Positions 51,973 through 61,095 of a DNA stretch of 64,000 nt are shown one piece after another. Each line of letters starts with the position of its first letter. Positions within the stretch are counted from its first letter, which is position 1. Source of the stretch: an uncultured Aquimarina sp. (GTDB taxonomy: Bacteria > Bacteroidota > Bacteroidia > Flavobacteriales > Flavobacteriaceae); contig CANMSL010000018.1 in NCBI GenBank assembly GCA_947500505.1, forward strand, positions 1 through 64,000, in the 5' to 3' direction. The notes beneath the pieces are model-generated. The model had not been told where the DNA came from and searched no databases. It saw only the letters and a list, made by a program, of their open reading frames with translations. The position numbers and the translations under genes were made by a program.

Positions 51973-52365
51973 TTAATAATGTATTTCTTTAACCAGATTA
52001 TTTTCTTTGTCATAAAATTTCCAATAACCTGAAGGTTTGCAATAATTTATATGTCCTTCGGACTTGATAATTCCATTTTTATGATATTCTTTCCAATAAC
52101 CTTGTCGCTTACCATTGGTGTAGTTTCCCTCAGCCTTTATGTTTCCATTTCGGTAAAAGTGTTTCCAAAAACCTTGCTAAATTCCTTTTTCATAATGACC
52201 AACACCTTTCAGGTTTATAGAGTTTGCATAATAGTTTTTTGTATATCCATTATTAGAGGATTTTGGAACTTGATTCTTACATAAATTTTTAACGGTAAAA
52301 TCACTTGAATTATTTTAACAAGAAAAAGTAAAAAATATAACTAAAATTAAATATGAAATTCTCAT
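51973..52365 (-). pseudogene. MORN-repeat lipoprotein (YwqK-like) interrupted by two in-frame stops
   Basis: MRISYLILVIFFTFSC*NNSSDFTVKNLCKN...GVGHYEKGI*QGFWKHFYRNGNIKAEGNYTNGKRQGYWKEYHKNGIIKSEGHINYCKPSGYWKFYDKENNLVKEIHY; TAA 52315-52317 and TAG 52177-52179, no frameshift. Confidence 0.82.
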
Positions 52366-52946
52366 AATTCTCGCATTTCGTTTTTTGTAAACAACTCAAG
52401 TTCTTCAAAAAATGAACGAAACTCTCTTTCAAAATCACTGTAGTGTTTTTCTAGCTCTACCACAGCAAAATTCATTTTAGACCTGTTTTTGGTTCTGTGA
52501 TTCATCTGATACAATATTCTGCCAATACCAGAAATCGTTGCATAACTTAATAACCAATTGTCACGAAACATATAAGGTAAAAAATTCTGTACCCGTTTTG
52601 GAAGTATTTCGTAATATTCCTGAAGTAAATCATAAAAATCTGAAACATATATTTCCAGAGGAGTTGGTGAGTATTCATCCCAATAGGCTGCCAGGTAATG
52701 ATCATATAATATATCAACAATCACACCGCTGTAATGACCGTATTTAGGAAATAAGCGCAATATACTTTGCCTCACAATAGGGTGATGATCCGTGTAGGTG
52801 TCAATTTTACGGTGTAGCGTGATACCTTGTTGTACTCTATCAGGAAATTGTGAGAACTTTTTCCCTTTGACAGAATCGGCAATAAAATTTCCTATTTTAA
52901 GTTCTTGGTCATCTCCGGAAAGATAAATATGGGCTAAAAAGTTCAT
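52362..52946 (-). CDS. acpH: Acyl carrier protein phosphodiesterase (DUF479)
   Basis: MNFLAHIYLSGDDQELKIGNFIADSVKGKKFSQFPDRVQQGITLHRKIDTYTDHHPIVRQS. Confidence 0.88.
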   Translation of the reverse strand: MNFLAHIYLSGDDQELKIGNFIADSVKGKKFSQFPDRVQQGITLHRKIDTYTDHHPIVRQSILRLFPKYGHYSGVIVDILYDHYLAAYWDEYSPTPLEIYVSDFYDLLQEYYEILPKRVQNFLPYMFRDNWLLSYATISGIGRILYQMNHRTKNRSKMNFAVVELEKHYSDFEREFRSFFEELELFTKNEMREL

Positions 52947-53007
52947 TAGGTGAATTTACAATTTTTTGGAAAGTTGTGATTGTTTTTATGCAAACTTTAA
53001 TTGTTTG

Positions 53008-53038
53008 TTGTAGTAATCAGTTGTAGCATGTACATTTG
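53008..53038 (+). promoter_or_regulatory. Bacteroidetes-type promoter of glmM: TTG-N20-TACATTTG
   Basis: TTG at 53008-53010, 20-nt spacer, TACATTTG at 53031-53038, 28 nt before ATG 53066. Confidence 0.7.
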
Positions 53039-53065
53039 CCAAAATAAAAATAATCAATCCATAGT

Positions 53066-54454
53066 ATGACACTAATAAAATCAATTTCAGGTATTCGGGG
53101 AACTATTGGCGGAAAAGTAGGAGAAAACCTAACTCCTATAGATGCAGTTAAATTTGCATCGGCTTACGGAAGCTGGCTTAAAACTGAAACTGGTAAGAAA
53201 CACCCAACGGTAGTTGTAGGAAGGGATGCACGTATTTCTGGTGAGATGATCCAGCAATTAGTGATGAATGGATTAGTTGGATTAGGAATTCATGTTGTGG
53301 ATTTAGGATTATCTACTACACCAACTGTAGAAGTTGCAGTTCCTATGGAAAAGGCTGATGGTGGAATTATACTGACTGCGAGCCATAATCCAAAACAATG
53401 GAATGCATTGAAATTATTGGATAACAAGGGAGAATTTCTAAATGCAGAAAATGGTAAAAAGATTTTAGATATAGCAGAGAATGACGATTATAACTTCGCA
53501 GAAGTTGACGATTTGGGTTCAATTACTACAAATAATACCTATATCAATAAGCATATCGAAGAAGTATTAAATCTTCCACTGGTTAATTCAGAAATTGTAA
53601 AGAATGCAGGTTTTAAAGTGGTTGTCGATGCAGTGAACTCTACTGGTGGAATTGCAGTTCCGGCATTACTTAAAAAAATGGGAGTTGAGGTAGTAGAATT
53701 GTATTGTGAACCAACTGGTCATTTTCCACACAATCCTGAACCCCTTAAGGAGCACTTAACGGATTTATCAGAGTTGGTAGTAAAAGAGAAAGCGGATTTT
53801 GGACTTACCGTAGATCCAGATGTGGATCGTTTAGCCTTTATGAGTGAAGATGGGGAAATGTTTGGAGAAGAATATACCCTGGTTGCTTGTGCAGATTATG
53901 TTTTAGGTAAAACACCAGGAAATACAGTTTCTAATCTTTCGTCGAGTAGAGCACTAAAGGATATAACCGAAAAACATGAAGGAACCTATGAGGCAAGCGC
54001 CGTGGGAGAGGTAAATGTAGTTGCTAAGATGAAGGCAAATAATGCTGTTATTGGAGGAGAAGGAAACGGAGGAATTATATATCCCGAATTGCATTACGGG
54101 AGGGATTCTTTGGTAGGAATAGCACTTTTTTTAACACATTTGGCAGAAAAACAATGTAGTGTAAGCGAACTTCGTAATAGTTATCCATCTTATTTTATGA
54201 GTAAAAATAAAGTGCAATTAACGCCAGACTTAGATGTAGATGCTATTCTAAAAGGATTTCGTAAAAAACATGAATCAGAAGAAGTCAGTACTATAGATGG
54301 TGTAAAGGTTGATTTTAGTGATTGTTGGGTACATCTTAGAAAAAGTAACACCGAGCCTATCATTCGTATATATACAGAAGCATTAAGTCAAGAAAAAGCA
54401 GATCAATTAGCTAAAGATACAATTTATACCTTAAAAGAAATAGCAGGAATATAA
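53066..54454 (+). CDS. glmM: Phosphoglucosamine mutase
   Basis: KSISGIRGTIGGKVGENLTPIDAVKFASAYG; ILTASHNPKQWNALKLL; TVDPDVDRLAFM. Confidence 0.93.
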   Translation: MTLIKSISGIRGTIGGKVGENLTPIDAVKFASAYGSWLKTETGKKHPTVVVGRDARISGEMIQQLVMNGLVGLGIHVVDLGLSTTPTVEVAVPMEKADGGIILTASHNPKQWNALKLLDNKGEFLNAENGKKILDIAENDDYNFAEVDDLGSITTNNTYINKHIEEVLNLPLVNSEIVKNAGFKVVVDAVNSTGGIAVPALLKKMGVEVVELYCEPTGHFPHNPEPLKEHLTDLSELVVKEKADFGLTVDPDVDRLAFMSEDGEMFGEEYTLVACADYVLGKTPGNTVSNLSSSRALKDITEKHEGTYEASAVGEVNVVAKMKANNAVIGGEGNGGIIYPELHYGRDSLVGIALFLTHLAEKQCSVSELRNSYPSYFMSKNKVQLTPDLDVDAILKGFRKKHESEEVSTIDGVKVDFSDCWVHLRKSNTEPIIRIYTEALSQEKADQLAKDTIYTLKEIAGI

Positions 54455-54494
54455 TCATATAAGCTACTTCTGTAATTACTGCCAAGGGTGACTT

Positions 54495-55394
54495 TTAATC
54501 AATTGTTGCCTCTCCGGGTATTTCAGCATTGCGATGTTTCCAGCGTTTATGTGTCCATAAATAGTATTCTGGTGCTTTTCGGATTTGTTTTTCCAACATT
54601 CGCAAATATGTTTTTACAATATAGAAATCCTCACAATTTTTGGCGTTTTCTGTGATAGGAATAAACCTTGCTTGGTAAAATCCACGCTTTACTTTTTCCA
54701 CGTGTAAATAAGCGACAGACATATCAAGTCTTTTGGCGAGCACCGCACCTCCAATATGTGTAGGAACTTTGATGCCCATAAAATCTGTCCAATAGGTGGC
54801 TTTTGCCAAGCTCGGGGATTGATCAGATAAAAAAGCATAGGAGCAAAGCTTACCATTTACCTTATCCTTTGTGATCTCTTTCATTGCATTGTAACTGGGG
54901 ATGAGCCGTGCATCATATCGTTGCCTGATTCTATGTACAAGCCTATCAAAGTATTTATTCTTAATTTGTTTATAAACACCAACAGTGGGGAAATCAATTA
55001 ACAATTGAGTTACAGTAGCCCATTCATAACTAGCATAGTGTGCCATCAAAACTACAATACTTTTGTTCTTAGCCTCTAGTTTTTTGAGTGATTCGATATC
55101 AATAATCTTAAATCGCTCTAAAAGATCTTTATCGCTAATCGAAATTGATTTTATCATTTCTAAAAACATATCACACATATGTTTATAGAAATCTTTACGA
55201 ATTCTGTAGATTTCTTTTTTTGGTTTTTCCGGAAAAACAAGAACCAGATTTTCTGTGACTAATTTTCGTCTATATCTTATTATATGGTAAACCAATATAT
55301 AGATACAGGTAGACAATATATAGAACAAACGCCAGGGTAGTTTTGATATAATCCATAAGATTGGATATATCAAGCGATATATCAATAATTGCAT
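54495..55394 (-). CDS. Lysophospholipid/lipid A acyltransferase family (HtrB/LpxL-like), copy 1
   Basis: ISKLPWRLFYILSTC...VVLMAHYASYEWAT...AFLSDQSPSLAKATYWTDFMGIKVP...YLWTHKRWKHR. Confidence 0.88.
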   Translation of the reverse strand: MQLLIYRLIYPILWIISKLPWRLFYILSTCIYILVYHIIRYRRKLVTENLVLVFPEKPKKEIYRIRKDFYKHMCDMFLEMIKSISISDKDLLERFKIIDIESLKKLEAKNKSIVVLMAHYASYEWATVTQLLIDFPTVGVYKQIKNKYFDRLVHRIRQRYDARLIPSYNAMKEITKDKVNGKLCSYAFLSDQSPSLAKATYWTDFMGIKVPTHIGGAVLAKRLDMSVAYLHVEKVKRGFYQARFIPITENAKNCEDFYIVKTYLRMLEKQIRKAPEYYLWTHKRWKHRNAEIPGEATID

Positions 55395-55474
55395 TACATT
55401 AGTTTAAGCCTTCAAATATAAAATTATTTAATGGCTCAAAATCTTAGAGTAATCTTAAAAATAGAACAATTCTG

Positions 55475-56380
55475 TTAACTTACTACTGCATTTTTTATAG
55501 GCTCAGCATTGCGGTGCTTCCATCGTTTATGTGTCCAAAGATAGTTTTCAGGCTTTTTATTAATTTGTGCCTCTAAAAGTCGAGTGAATTTTTTGGTGAT
55601 TGCATATTCATCCTCGTCTTTTGGATTTTCAGAAATAGGAACCAGAGTTGCTTCATAGAATCCACGCTTCACTTTTTCGACGTGAAGATAAAAAATACTA
55701 AGATCCAGTCTTTTAGAAAGTACTTCTCCTCCAATAAAAGCAGGTACTTTTATCCCCATAAAGTCAGTCCAAAAAGTAGCATGAGTGAGTTTTGGGGATT
55801 GATCAGAAATTAATCCATACAGGCTAAGCTCAGGATTTTCTTTTTTCTGATCTAATGTCATCTGCCTGAAAACTTTTGCGCTGGGGATCAATCTGGAATT
55901 GAATCGACCTCTAATACGATGAACTAATCGATCAAAGTACTTATTCTTAATCGGTTTGTAGATGCCAACACATCTAAATTTACTAATTAGATCTATAGAG
56001 TTTGTCCATTCATAACTATTATAATGCCCCATCATCACAATAATACTACGGTTTTCTTTTTCTAATTTTAAAAGTGCATCTAAGTTCGTTAAATGAAAAC
56101 GTCTGATTATTTCTTTTTCGCTTATGGATAGTGATTTTATCATTTCCAAAAACATATCACACATATGCTTGTAAGAGGCTTTACGAATTCTTTTTATTTC
56201 CTTATCATCTTTTTCAGGAAACGCTAACTTTAAATTTTCAGTAACTGTTTTTCTTCGATATCCTATAATATAATAGATCAATACATATGTACATGTAGAT
56301 AGAAAATAAAATGGTCGCCATGGTAGTTTAGATATCATCCAAAGCAAGGGATAGACCAGGCAATAAATAGCTAATTGCAT
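55475..56380 (-). CDS. Lysophospholipid/lipid A acyltransferase family (HtrB/LpxL-like), copy 2 (tandem paralog)
   Basis: Same motif order as copy 1 (IVMMGHYNSYEWTN; ISDQSPKLTHATFWTDFMGIKVPAFIGG; YLWTHKRWKHRNAE). Confidence 0.88.
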   Translation of the reverse strand: MQLAIYCLVYPLLWMISKLPWRPFYFLSTCTYVLIYYIIGYRRKTVTENLKLAFPEKDDKEIKRIRKASYKHMCDMFLEMIKSLSISEKEIIRRFHLTNLDALLKLEKENRSIIVMMGHYNSYEWTNSIDLISKFRCVGIYKPIKNKYFDRLVHRIRGRFNSRLIPSAKVFRQMTLDQKKENPELSLYGLISDQSPKLTHATFWTDFMGIKVPAFIGGEVLSKRLDLSIFYLHVEKVKRGFYEATLVPISENPKDEDEYAITKKFTRLLEAQINKKPENYLWTHKRWKHRNAEPIKNAVVS

Positions 56381-56492
56381 TAATTTTTTTTTGAATTGCC
56401 AAAGATAATCTATTTTAACGTAGTATTAACAAAGCTAATAATGATCTTATGCCCAAGTCAAAATTGCTACTCTTTTAGGCAGAAATATATAG

Positions 56493-56500
56493 TATATTTG
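56493..56500 (+). promoter_or_regulatory. Bacteroidetes -7 box (TATATTTG) upstream of rhomboid gene
   Basis: TAnnTTTG match 20 nt before ATG. Confidence 0.55.
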
Positions 56501-56519
56501 AGCGACAAAAATGTAATAT

Positions 56520-57161
56520 ATGCTAAATATAGATATTGTAGTCATTGTTATTATACTGGCTAATGTGATCGTTTCGCTAAAAGGATTGAATGATTTTTCC
56601 TTTTTTGAACGTTATAAGTTTAATATAGGTGGAATTAGAAGAGGAGAACAGTTGCGGATGTTAGCTTCCGGGTTTTTACATGTGGATTTAATGCATTTGT
56701 TCTTCAATATGTTCACATTGTATTTTTTTGCACCAGTAGTTTTAAATTCATTAGGTAACGTAAAGTTTCTTGTAGTATACTTTGGGAGTCTTTTTGTAGG
56801 AAATTTATTTTCGCTATTTTTTCATAAAGATGAATATCATTATAGTGCGGTAGGAGCAAGTGGAGCTGTTTCAGGAGTTCTTTTTTCGTCCATTTTATTC
56901 GAACCAGAACGTAGTATTTTAATGCCATTTCCAATGCCGGGATACCTGTTTGCTATTGCATATCTCTTATTCTCCATCTACGGAATGAAAAGCAGGACGG
57001 GAAATATTGGTCACGATGCTCATTTTGGAGGTGCCGTAGGTGGTTATGTCGTTACATTGATTCTTGCTCCGTACTTGTTTCAGGAAAATCCACTAATGAT
57101 TGGTTTATTGGCTATTCCTATTATTATTTTATTTGTTATGCAGCGTTTAGGTAAGCTTTAA
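56520..57161 (+). CDS. Rhomboid-family intramembrane serine protease
   Basis: HLFFNMFTLYFF, AVGASGAVSGVLFS (GxSG), HDAHFGGAVGGY. Confidence 0.94.
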   Translation: MLNIDIVVIVIILANVIVSLKGLNDFSFFERYKFNIGGIRRGEQLRMLASGFLHVDLMHLFFNMFTLYFFAPVVLNSLGNVKFLVVYFGSLFVGNLFSLFFHKDEYHYSAVGASGAVSGVLFSSILFEPERSILMPFPMPGYLFAIAYLLFSIYGMKSRTGNIGHDAHFGGAVGGYVVTLILAPYLFQENPLMIGLLAIPIIILFVMQRLGKL

Positions 57162-57224
57162 AACCAAAAAAACGACCTTAAATCAGGTCGCTTTAAAGTT
57201 TTGTCTATGAGTATGATCAAAATT

Positions 57225-58346
57225 TTATAGGGATTTATCGCCTAATAATTCTGAAATTTTGGTTTCTAATGCAGGTCCTCGAAGGTTTTTTGCAATAACA
57301 TTTCCTTTTTCATCCAGTATAAAAGTCGCTGGAATAGATCTTACACCATATGCCTTTGCTATAGGATCTTGCCAGAATTTTAGATGAGACACATGATTCC
57401 ATTCCAGATTATCTTTATCAATTGCATTTATCCAACGGTCTCTATTTTTATCAAGAGATACACCAATTATATTAAGTCCTTTCTCGTGATACTTATTATA
57501 TACCCTAACTACATTAGGGTTTTCTGCTCTACAAGGTTTACACCAAGAAGCCCAAAAATCGATAATGGTAACCTTACCCATTGATTCTTTAAGGGAAACC
57601 ATTTGCCCTTCAGGATTAGGAGCAGAGAAATCTTCAGCTTCACTACCGATGTCTATTTTGCCAATAGATGCAGTGATCAATCGATCAAGGTTTTTTCCTA
57701 AACGTGATGTTTTCAGAGAATCCTCTACCGTACCGTATATTTTCTTTACTTCCCTGGCTGGAGTAGCTCTTAGATTCAAAAGATCAGTAAGTGCCATAAC
57801 TGCGACCAAAGAATTTGGATTTTCACTAGCTATTTCTTTTCGATATTTATTTTCATCTTTAATAGTTTCTTGCATTTTAGCTGATAATCTTAAGGCTTTA
57901 TCCGCTTCTTTTAACTTAGATGCTATCTGATATTGATTACTGAGGTCTTGTTTTAGTTTGCCATAAGCATTCATTTTATTAAGGTAAGTAAAAAAAAGTT
58001 GGTTTTCAGAACCTCCTTCTACTATAGAAGATCGTAAACTATCCTTATAAATAGTCATTTTTATAGGGTTGTTCTCTGCTAAAAATAATACGTTTTGCGG
58101 AACTCCTTTAAAAGTAAGGTAGTTAAAATCGTTATCCTCAGCTACAGGTAATGATATTTTAAATTGACCATTTTTTATAGTTGTGGAATCAATAATTGAT
58201 GGTCTGTTAGACTGATTTATTGCATTAACATACACAGTAACTCCATCTTCAAAACCTTCTGTCTTCGCAGAAATAGAGTACCCTTTCTCTTCTTTCTGGC
58301 AAGAAGCAGTTAGTATGATAAGTACAAGCAGTATTATTTTTTTCAT
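57225..58346 (-). CDS. TlpA/DUF4369-type disulfide reductase lipoprotein (CKPC); start moved to 58346
   Basis: MKKIILLVLIILTASCQKEE lipoprotein signal; IIDFWASWCKPCRAENPNVVRVYNKYHEKGLNIIGVSLD. Confidence 0.92.
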   Translation of the reverse strand: MKKIILLVLIILTASCQKEEKGYSISAKTEGFEDGVTVYVNAINQSNRPSIIDSTTIKNGQFKISLPVAEDNDFNYLTFKGVPQNVLFLAENNPIKMTIYKDSLRSSIVEGGSENQLFFTYLNKMNAYGKLKQDLSNQYQIASKLKEADKALRLSAKMQETIKDENKYRKEIASENPNSLVAVMALTDLLNLRATPAREVKKIYGTVEDSLKTSRLGKNLDRLITASIGKIDIGSEAEDFSAPNPEGQMVSLKESMGKVTIIDFWASWCKPCRAENPNVVRVYNKYHEKGLNIIGVSLDKNRDRWINAIDKDNLEWNHVSHLKFWQDPIAKAYGVRSIPATFILDEKGNVIAKNLRGPALETKISELLGDKSL

Positions 58347-58718
58347 TCTTCCAATCTTTTTTGAGTGCGTAAAAATATATAATATGAGCTTTAAACCCCA
58401 AAAATTAACTTTTAAATATAAGTAAATGTTAATTTTAAGCATATAATTGAAAATGCAATTAATTTTCACCTCTGAGGTGTAACAAATACAGGGCTTAAAC
58501 CGTCTAATGTTTGTATAAAAGAATGAAAACTTTAGGGGTTAGTCATAATTTCTTTGACAACAAGTAATTTTTCTGTCCTAATTCCTGTAAAATTTTCGTT
58601 ATAGTAAAAAGAAATACACTGTAGAATACAATAGAATTTAGTCTAATTTATTGTTAATAGTACCAGTAAGTGACAAAGTTTTGTGTTATTTTTGTTTAAC
58701 GACCGTAAATAAACCATT

Positions 58719-61085
58719 ATGAAAGTGTTGGAGCATGATTTTCCGATGGATATAAAAATAAGCTTCTCGTTGTTCTTTGATCAATATAGAGAGTTTTTAA
58801 AAAGTGATAATCAATTACTTCGTGATCGTGCAGAAAGTGTTCTTAAGATTGCTGAAGAATATCCTGAGTTGGAAGAAGGAATAACTACAGAAGAGAGGAT
58901 ACAGGAATTATTACCTCAGATAGAGTTGGTTCTGGAAGATTCTTTTTCTCAGATCTTACAACAGAATGAAATAAAGATAGCTACGATTCCTTTTAATAAT
59001 ACGGTCGTAAAGTCTACCCAGCGATATAAAAATATCATAAAAGCGGCAGGTCCTAATTTCGAACCACAGATTAAAAACCTTGATGAAGATCATTATTTCA
59101 TTATGGGCTGCAGTATTATTCTCAATCAATATTATGGCTACAATATTGATTTTAGGAGACCTTTTTTCTACGATATTCCTGATGCTTCAGGTATTATGCG
59201 CCATTACAGGATTTTATATAATGGAGATTTTATTGAGGTAATTAAAACTTATAAAGCCAGAGATATAACCGAAGAGGATGTGGCAATCTTAATAGATAAT
59301 TTTGATAATGTAGAAATCTGGAAAGAAAAGTTCTCTCCAAATGGCTGGTTGTTTAAAGGAATTGTGATTGCAAATCTATTTGATGTAACAACGGATGTTT
59401 CATTATCCGAATTTAAGACCAGTCTTCTAAAATATGACAAAAAACAGGGAGATTTTATAGGTAGCTTTCAGAATATATTCAGAGGTATATTTAATCTTCC
59501 GGAAATTAAAGTCGGTTTCTCTAATTTTAATGAGGAAGAGCGTGTTCTCGAAAGGGTACCATTTAAGACTATCGACAGTTATATTCTATACAATAAGTTT
59601 TCGGATTGCTGTGAAACAGCATTATGTAAAGGTACATACCATTCATTATTTGAAAAATCAGAACCGTATGCTGTTTCCAATATCGATAAGATTATTGAAA
59701 ATTATCCGGATGAAATCATGTATGCCAATTTGGCGAAACAAAATATTAAAAGTGCTATTATAGCTCCAATAGAAAATAATGGTAAGCTACTTGGTGTATT
59801 GGAAATAGTTTCTCCTAACATCCAGGAATTAAATAGTATCAATGCGCATAAATTATTAGATATTATGCCTTATTTAATCGATGCTGTTTTACGTTCGAAA
59901 GCAAAAGCAGAAGATGAGCTGGAATTGGTTATACAAGAGGAGTGCACTTCTATACATCCTAGTGTACATTGGAAGTTTAGACAAGAAGCAAAAAGATTTA
60001 TTCTCGCAAAAGTAGAAGGAAACCCAACTTCGTTTAGAGAAGTGGTTTTTGATGAAGTATATCCTTTGTTTGGTCAGATAGATATTAAAGGATCATCGGA
60101 CGCAAGAAATAACTCTATACAAAAAGATTTAGTACTTCAGTTAAAAGCTATTTCTAAAATAATTAATAAGGTAACAGAAATTGATCCGTTACCGATTTAT
60201 GGACAAATTAAGTTTCGAATAGATAATTATATAAATTCGGTTACTGATCAATTACAGGTTGACAGCGAACAAAGAATATTAGATTTTATCAAGAACGAAA
60301 TTAGACCATTGTTTAAACATCTTAAAGGAACTAATGTAGCGCTGGAAGGTTTAATTAATCAATATAATAATTCTCTTGATAAAAATAATAAAATGCTATA
60401 TAAGCATCGAAAAGCTTATGATGAATCGGTAATGCTTATCAATAAAAAAATGGCTGCTTTATTAGATGAGAAACAAAAAGAGGCGCAGAAAATGTATCCT
60501 CATTATTTCGAAAGATTTAAAACGGATGGAGTAGAGCACAACTTGTATATAGGAGAGTCGATAACCAAACAAAATAGTTTTAACAAAATTTATTTGTATA
60601 ACCTAAGGTTATGGCAATTACAAGTAATGTGCGAAATGGAGAATGAATATTATCAGCTTAAACAAGATCTACCTGTTCCTTTAGATGTAGCCTCTATGGT
60701 TTTGGTGTTTAATGCATCTTTATCAGTAAGATTCAGAATGGATGAAAAGCGTTTTGATGTCGATGGCACATATAATGCCAGGTATGAAGTAGTAAAGAAG
60801 AGGGTTGATAAAGCATACATAAAAGGTACGGATCAGCGGATTACCGAAAAAGGAAAGCTTGTTATTATTTATTCTCAAAGATCAGATGAGAAAGAATACA
60901 TAAAATATATTCATTTCTTACAATCTAAAAATTATCTCGAAGACGAAATTGAAGTTGTAGAGTTAGATGATCTTCAGGGGGTAACTGGTCTTAAAGCTTT
61001 AAGAGTAAATATTCTTTACAATAAAAACAAAGAAGATAAGGAATATTATACCTACGATGATCTAATGAAAGAAATTAGCAAGTAA
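58719..61085 (+). CDS. GAF-domain-containing conserved protein (788 aa)
   Basis: Central SAIIAPIENNGKLLGVLEIVSPNIQELNSINAHKLLDIMPYLIDAVLRSKAKAEDELE resembles a GAF domain; no output domain recognised. Confidence 0.7.
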   Translation: MKVLEHDFPMDIKISFSLFFDQYREFLKSDNQLLRDRAESVLKIAEEYPELEEGITTEERIQELLPQIELVLEDSFSQILQQNEIKIATIPFNNTVVKSTQRYKNIIKAAGPNFEPQIKNLDEDHYFIMGCSIILNQYYGYNIDFRRPFFYDIPDASGIMRHYRILYNGDFIEVIKTYKARDITEEDVAILIDNFDNVEIWKEKFSPNGWLFKGIVIANLFDVTTDVSLSEFKTSLLKYDKKQGDFIGSFQNIFRGIFNLPEIKVGFSNFNEEERVLERVPFKTIDSYILYNKFSDCCETALCKGTYHSLFEKSEPYAVSNIDKIIENYPDEIMYANLAKQNIKSAIIAPIENNGKLLGVLEIVSPNIQELNSINAHKLLDIMPYLIDAVLRSKAKAEDELELVIQEECTSIHPSVHWKFRQEAKRFILAKVEGNPTSFREVVFDEVYPLFGQIDIKGSSDARNNSIQKDLVLQLKAISKIINKVTEIDPLPIYGQIKFRIDNYINSVTDQLQVDSEQRILDFIKNEIRPLFKHLKGTNVALEGLINQYNNSLDKNNKMLYKHRKAYDESVMLINKKMAALLDEKQKEAQKMYPHYFERFKTDGVEHNLYIGESITKQNSFNKIYLYNLRLWQLQVMCEMENEYYQLKQDLPVPLDVASMVLVFNASLSVRFRMDEKRFDVDGTYNARYEVVKKRVDKAYIKGTDQRITEKGKLVIIYSQRSDEKEYIKYIHFLQSKNYLEDEIEVVELDDLQGVTGLKALRVNILYNKNKEDKEYYTYDDLMKEISK

Positions 61086-61095
61086 TAGAATTTAA

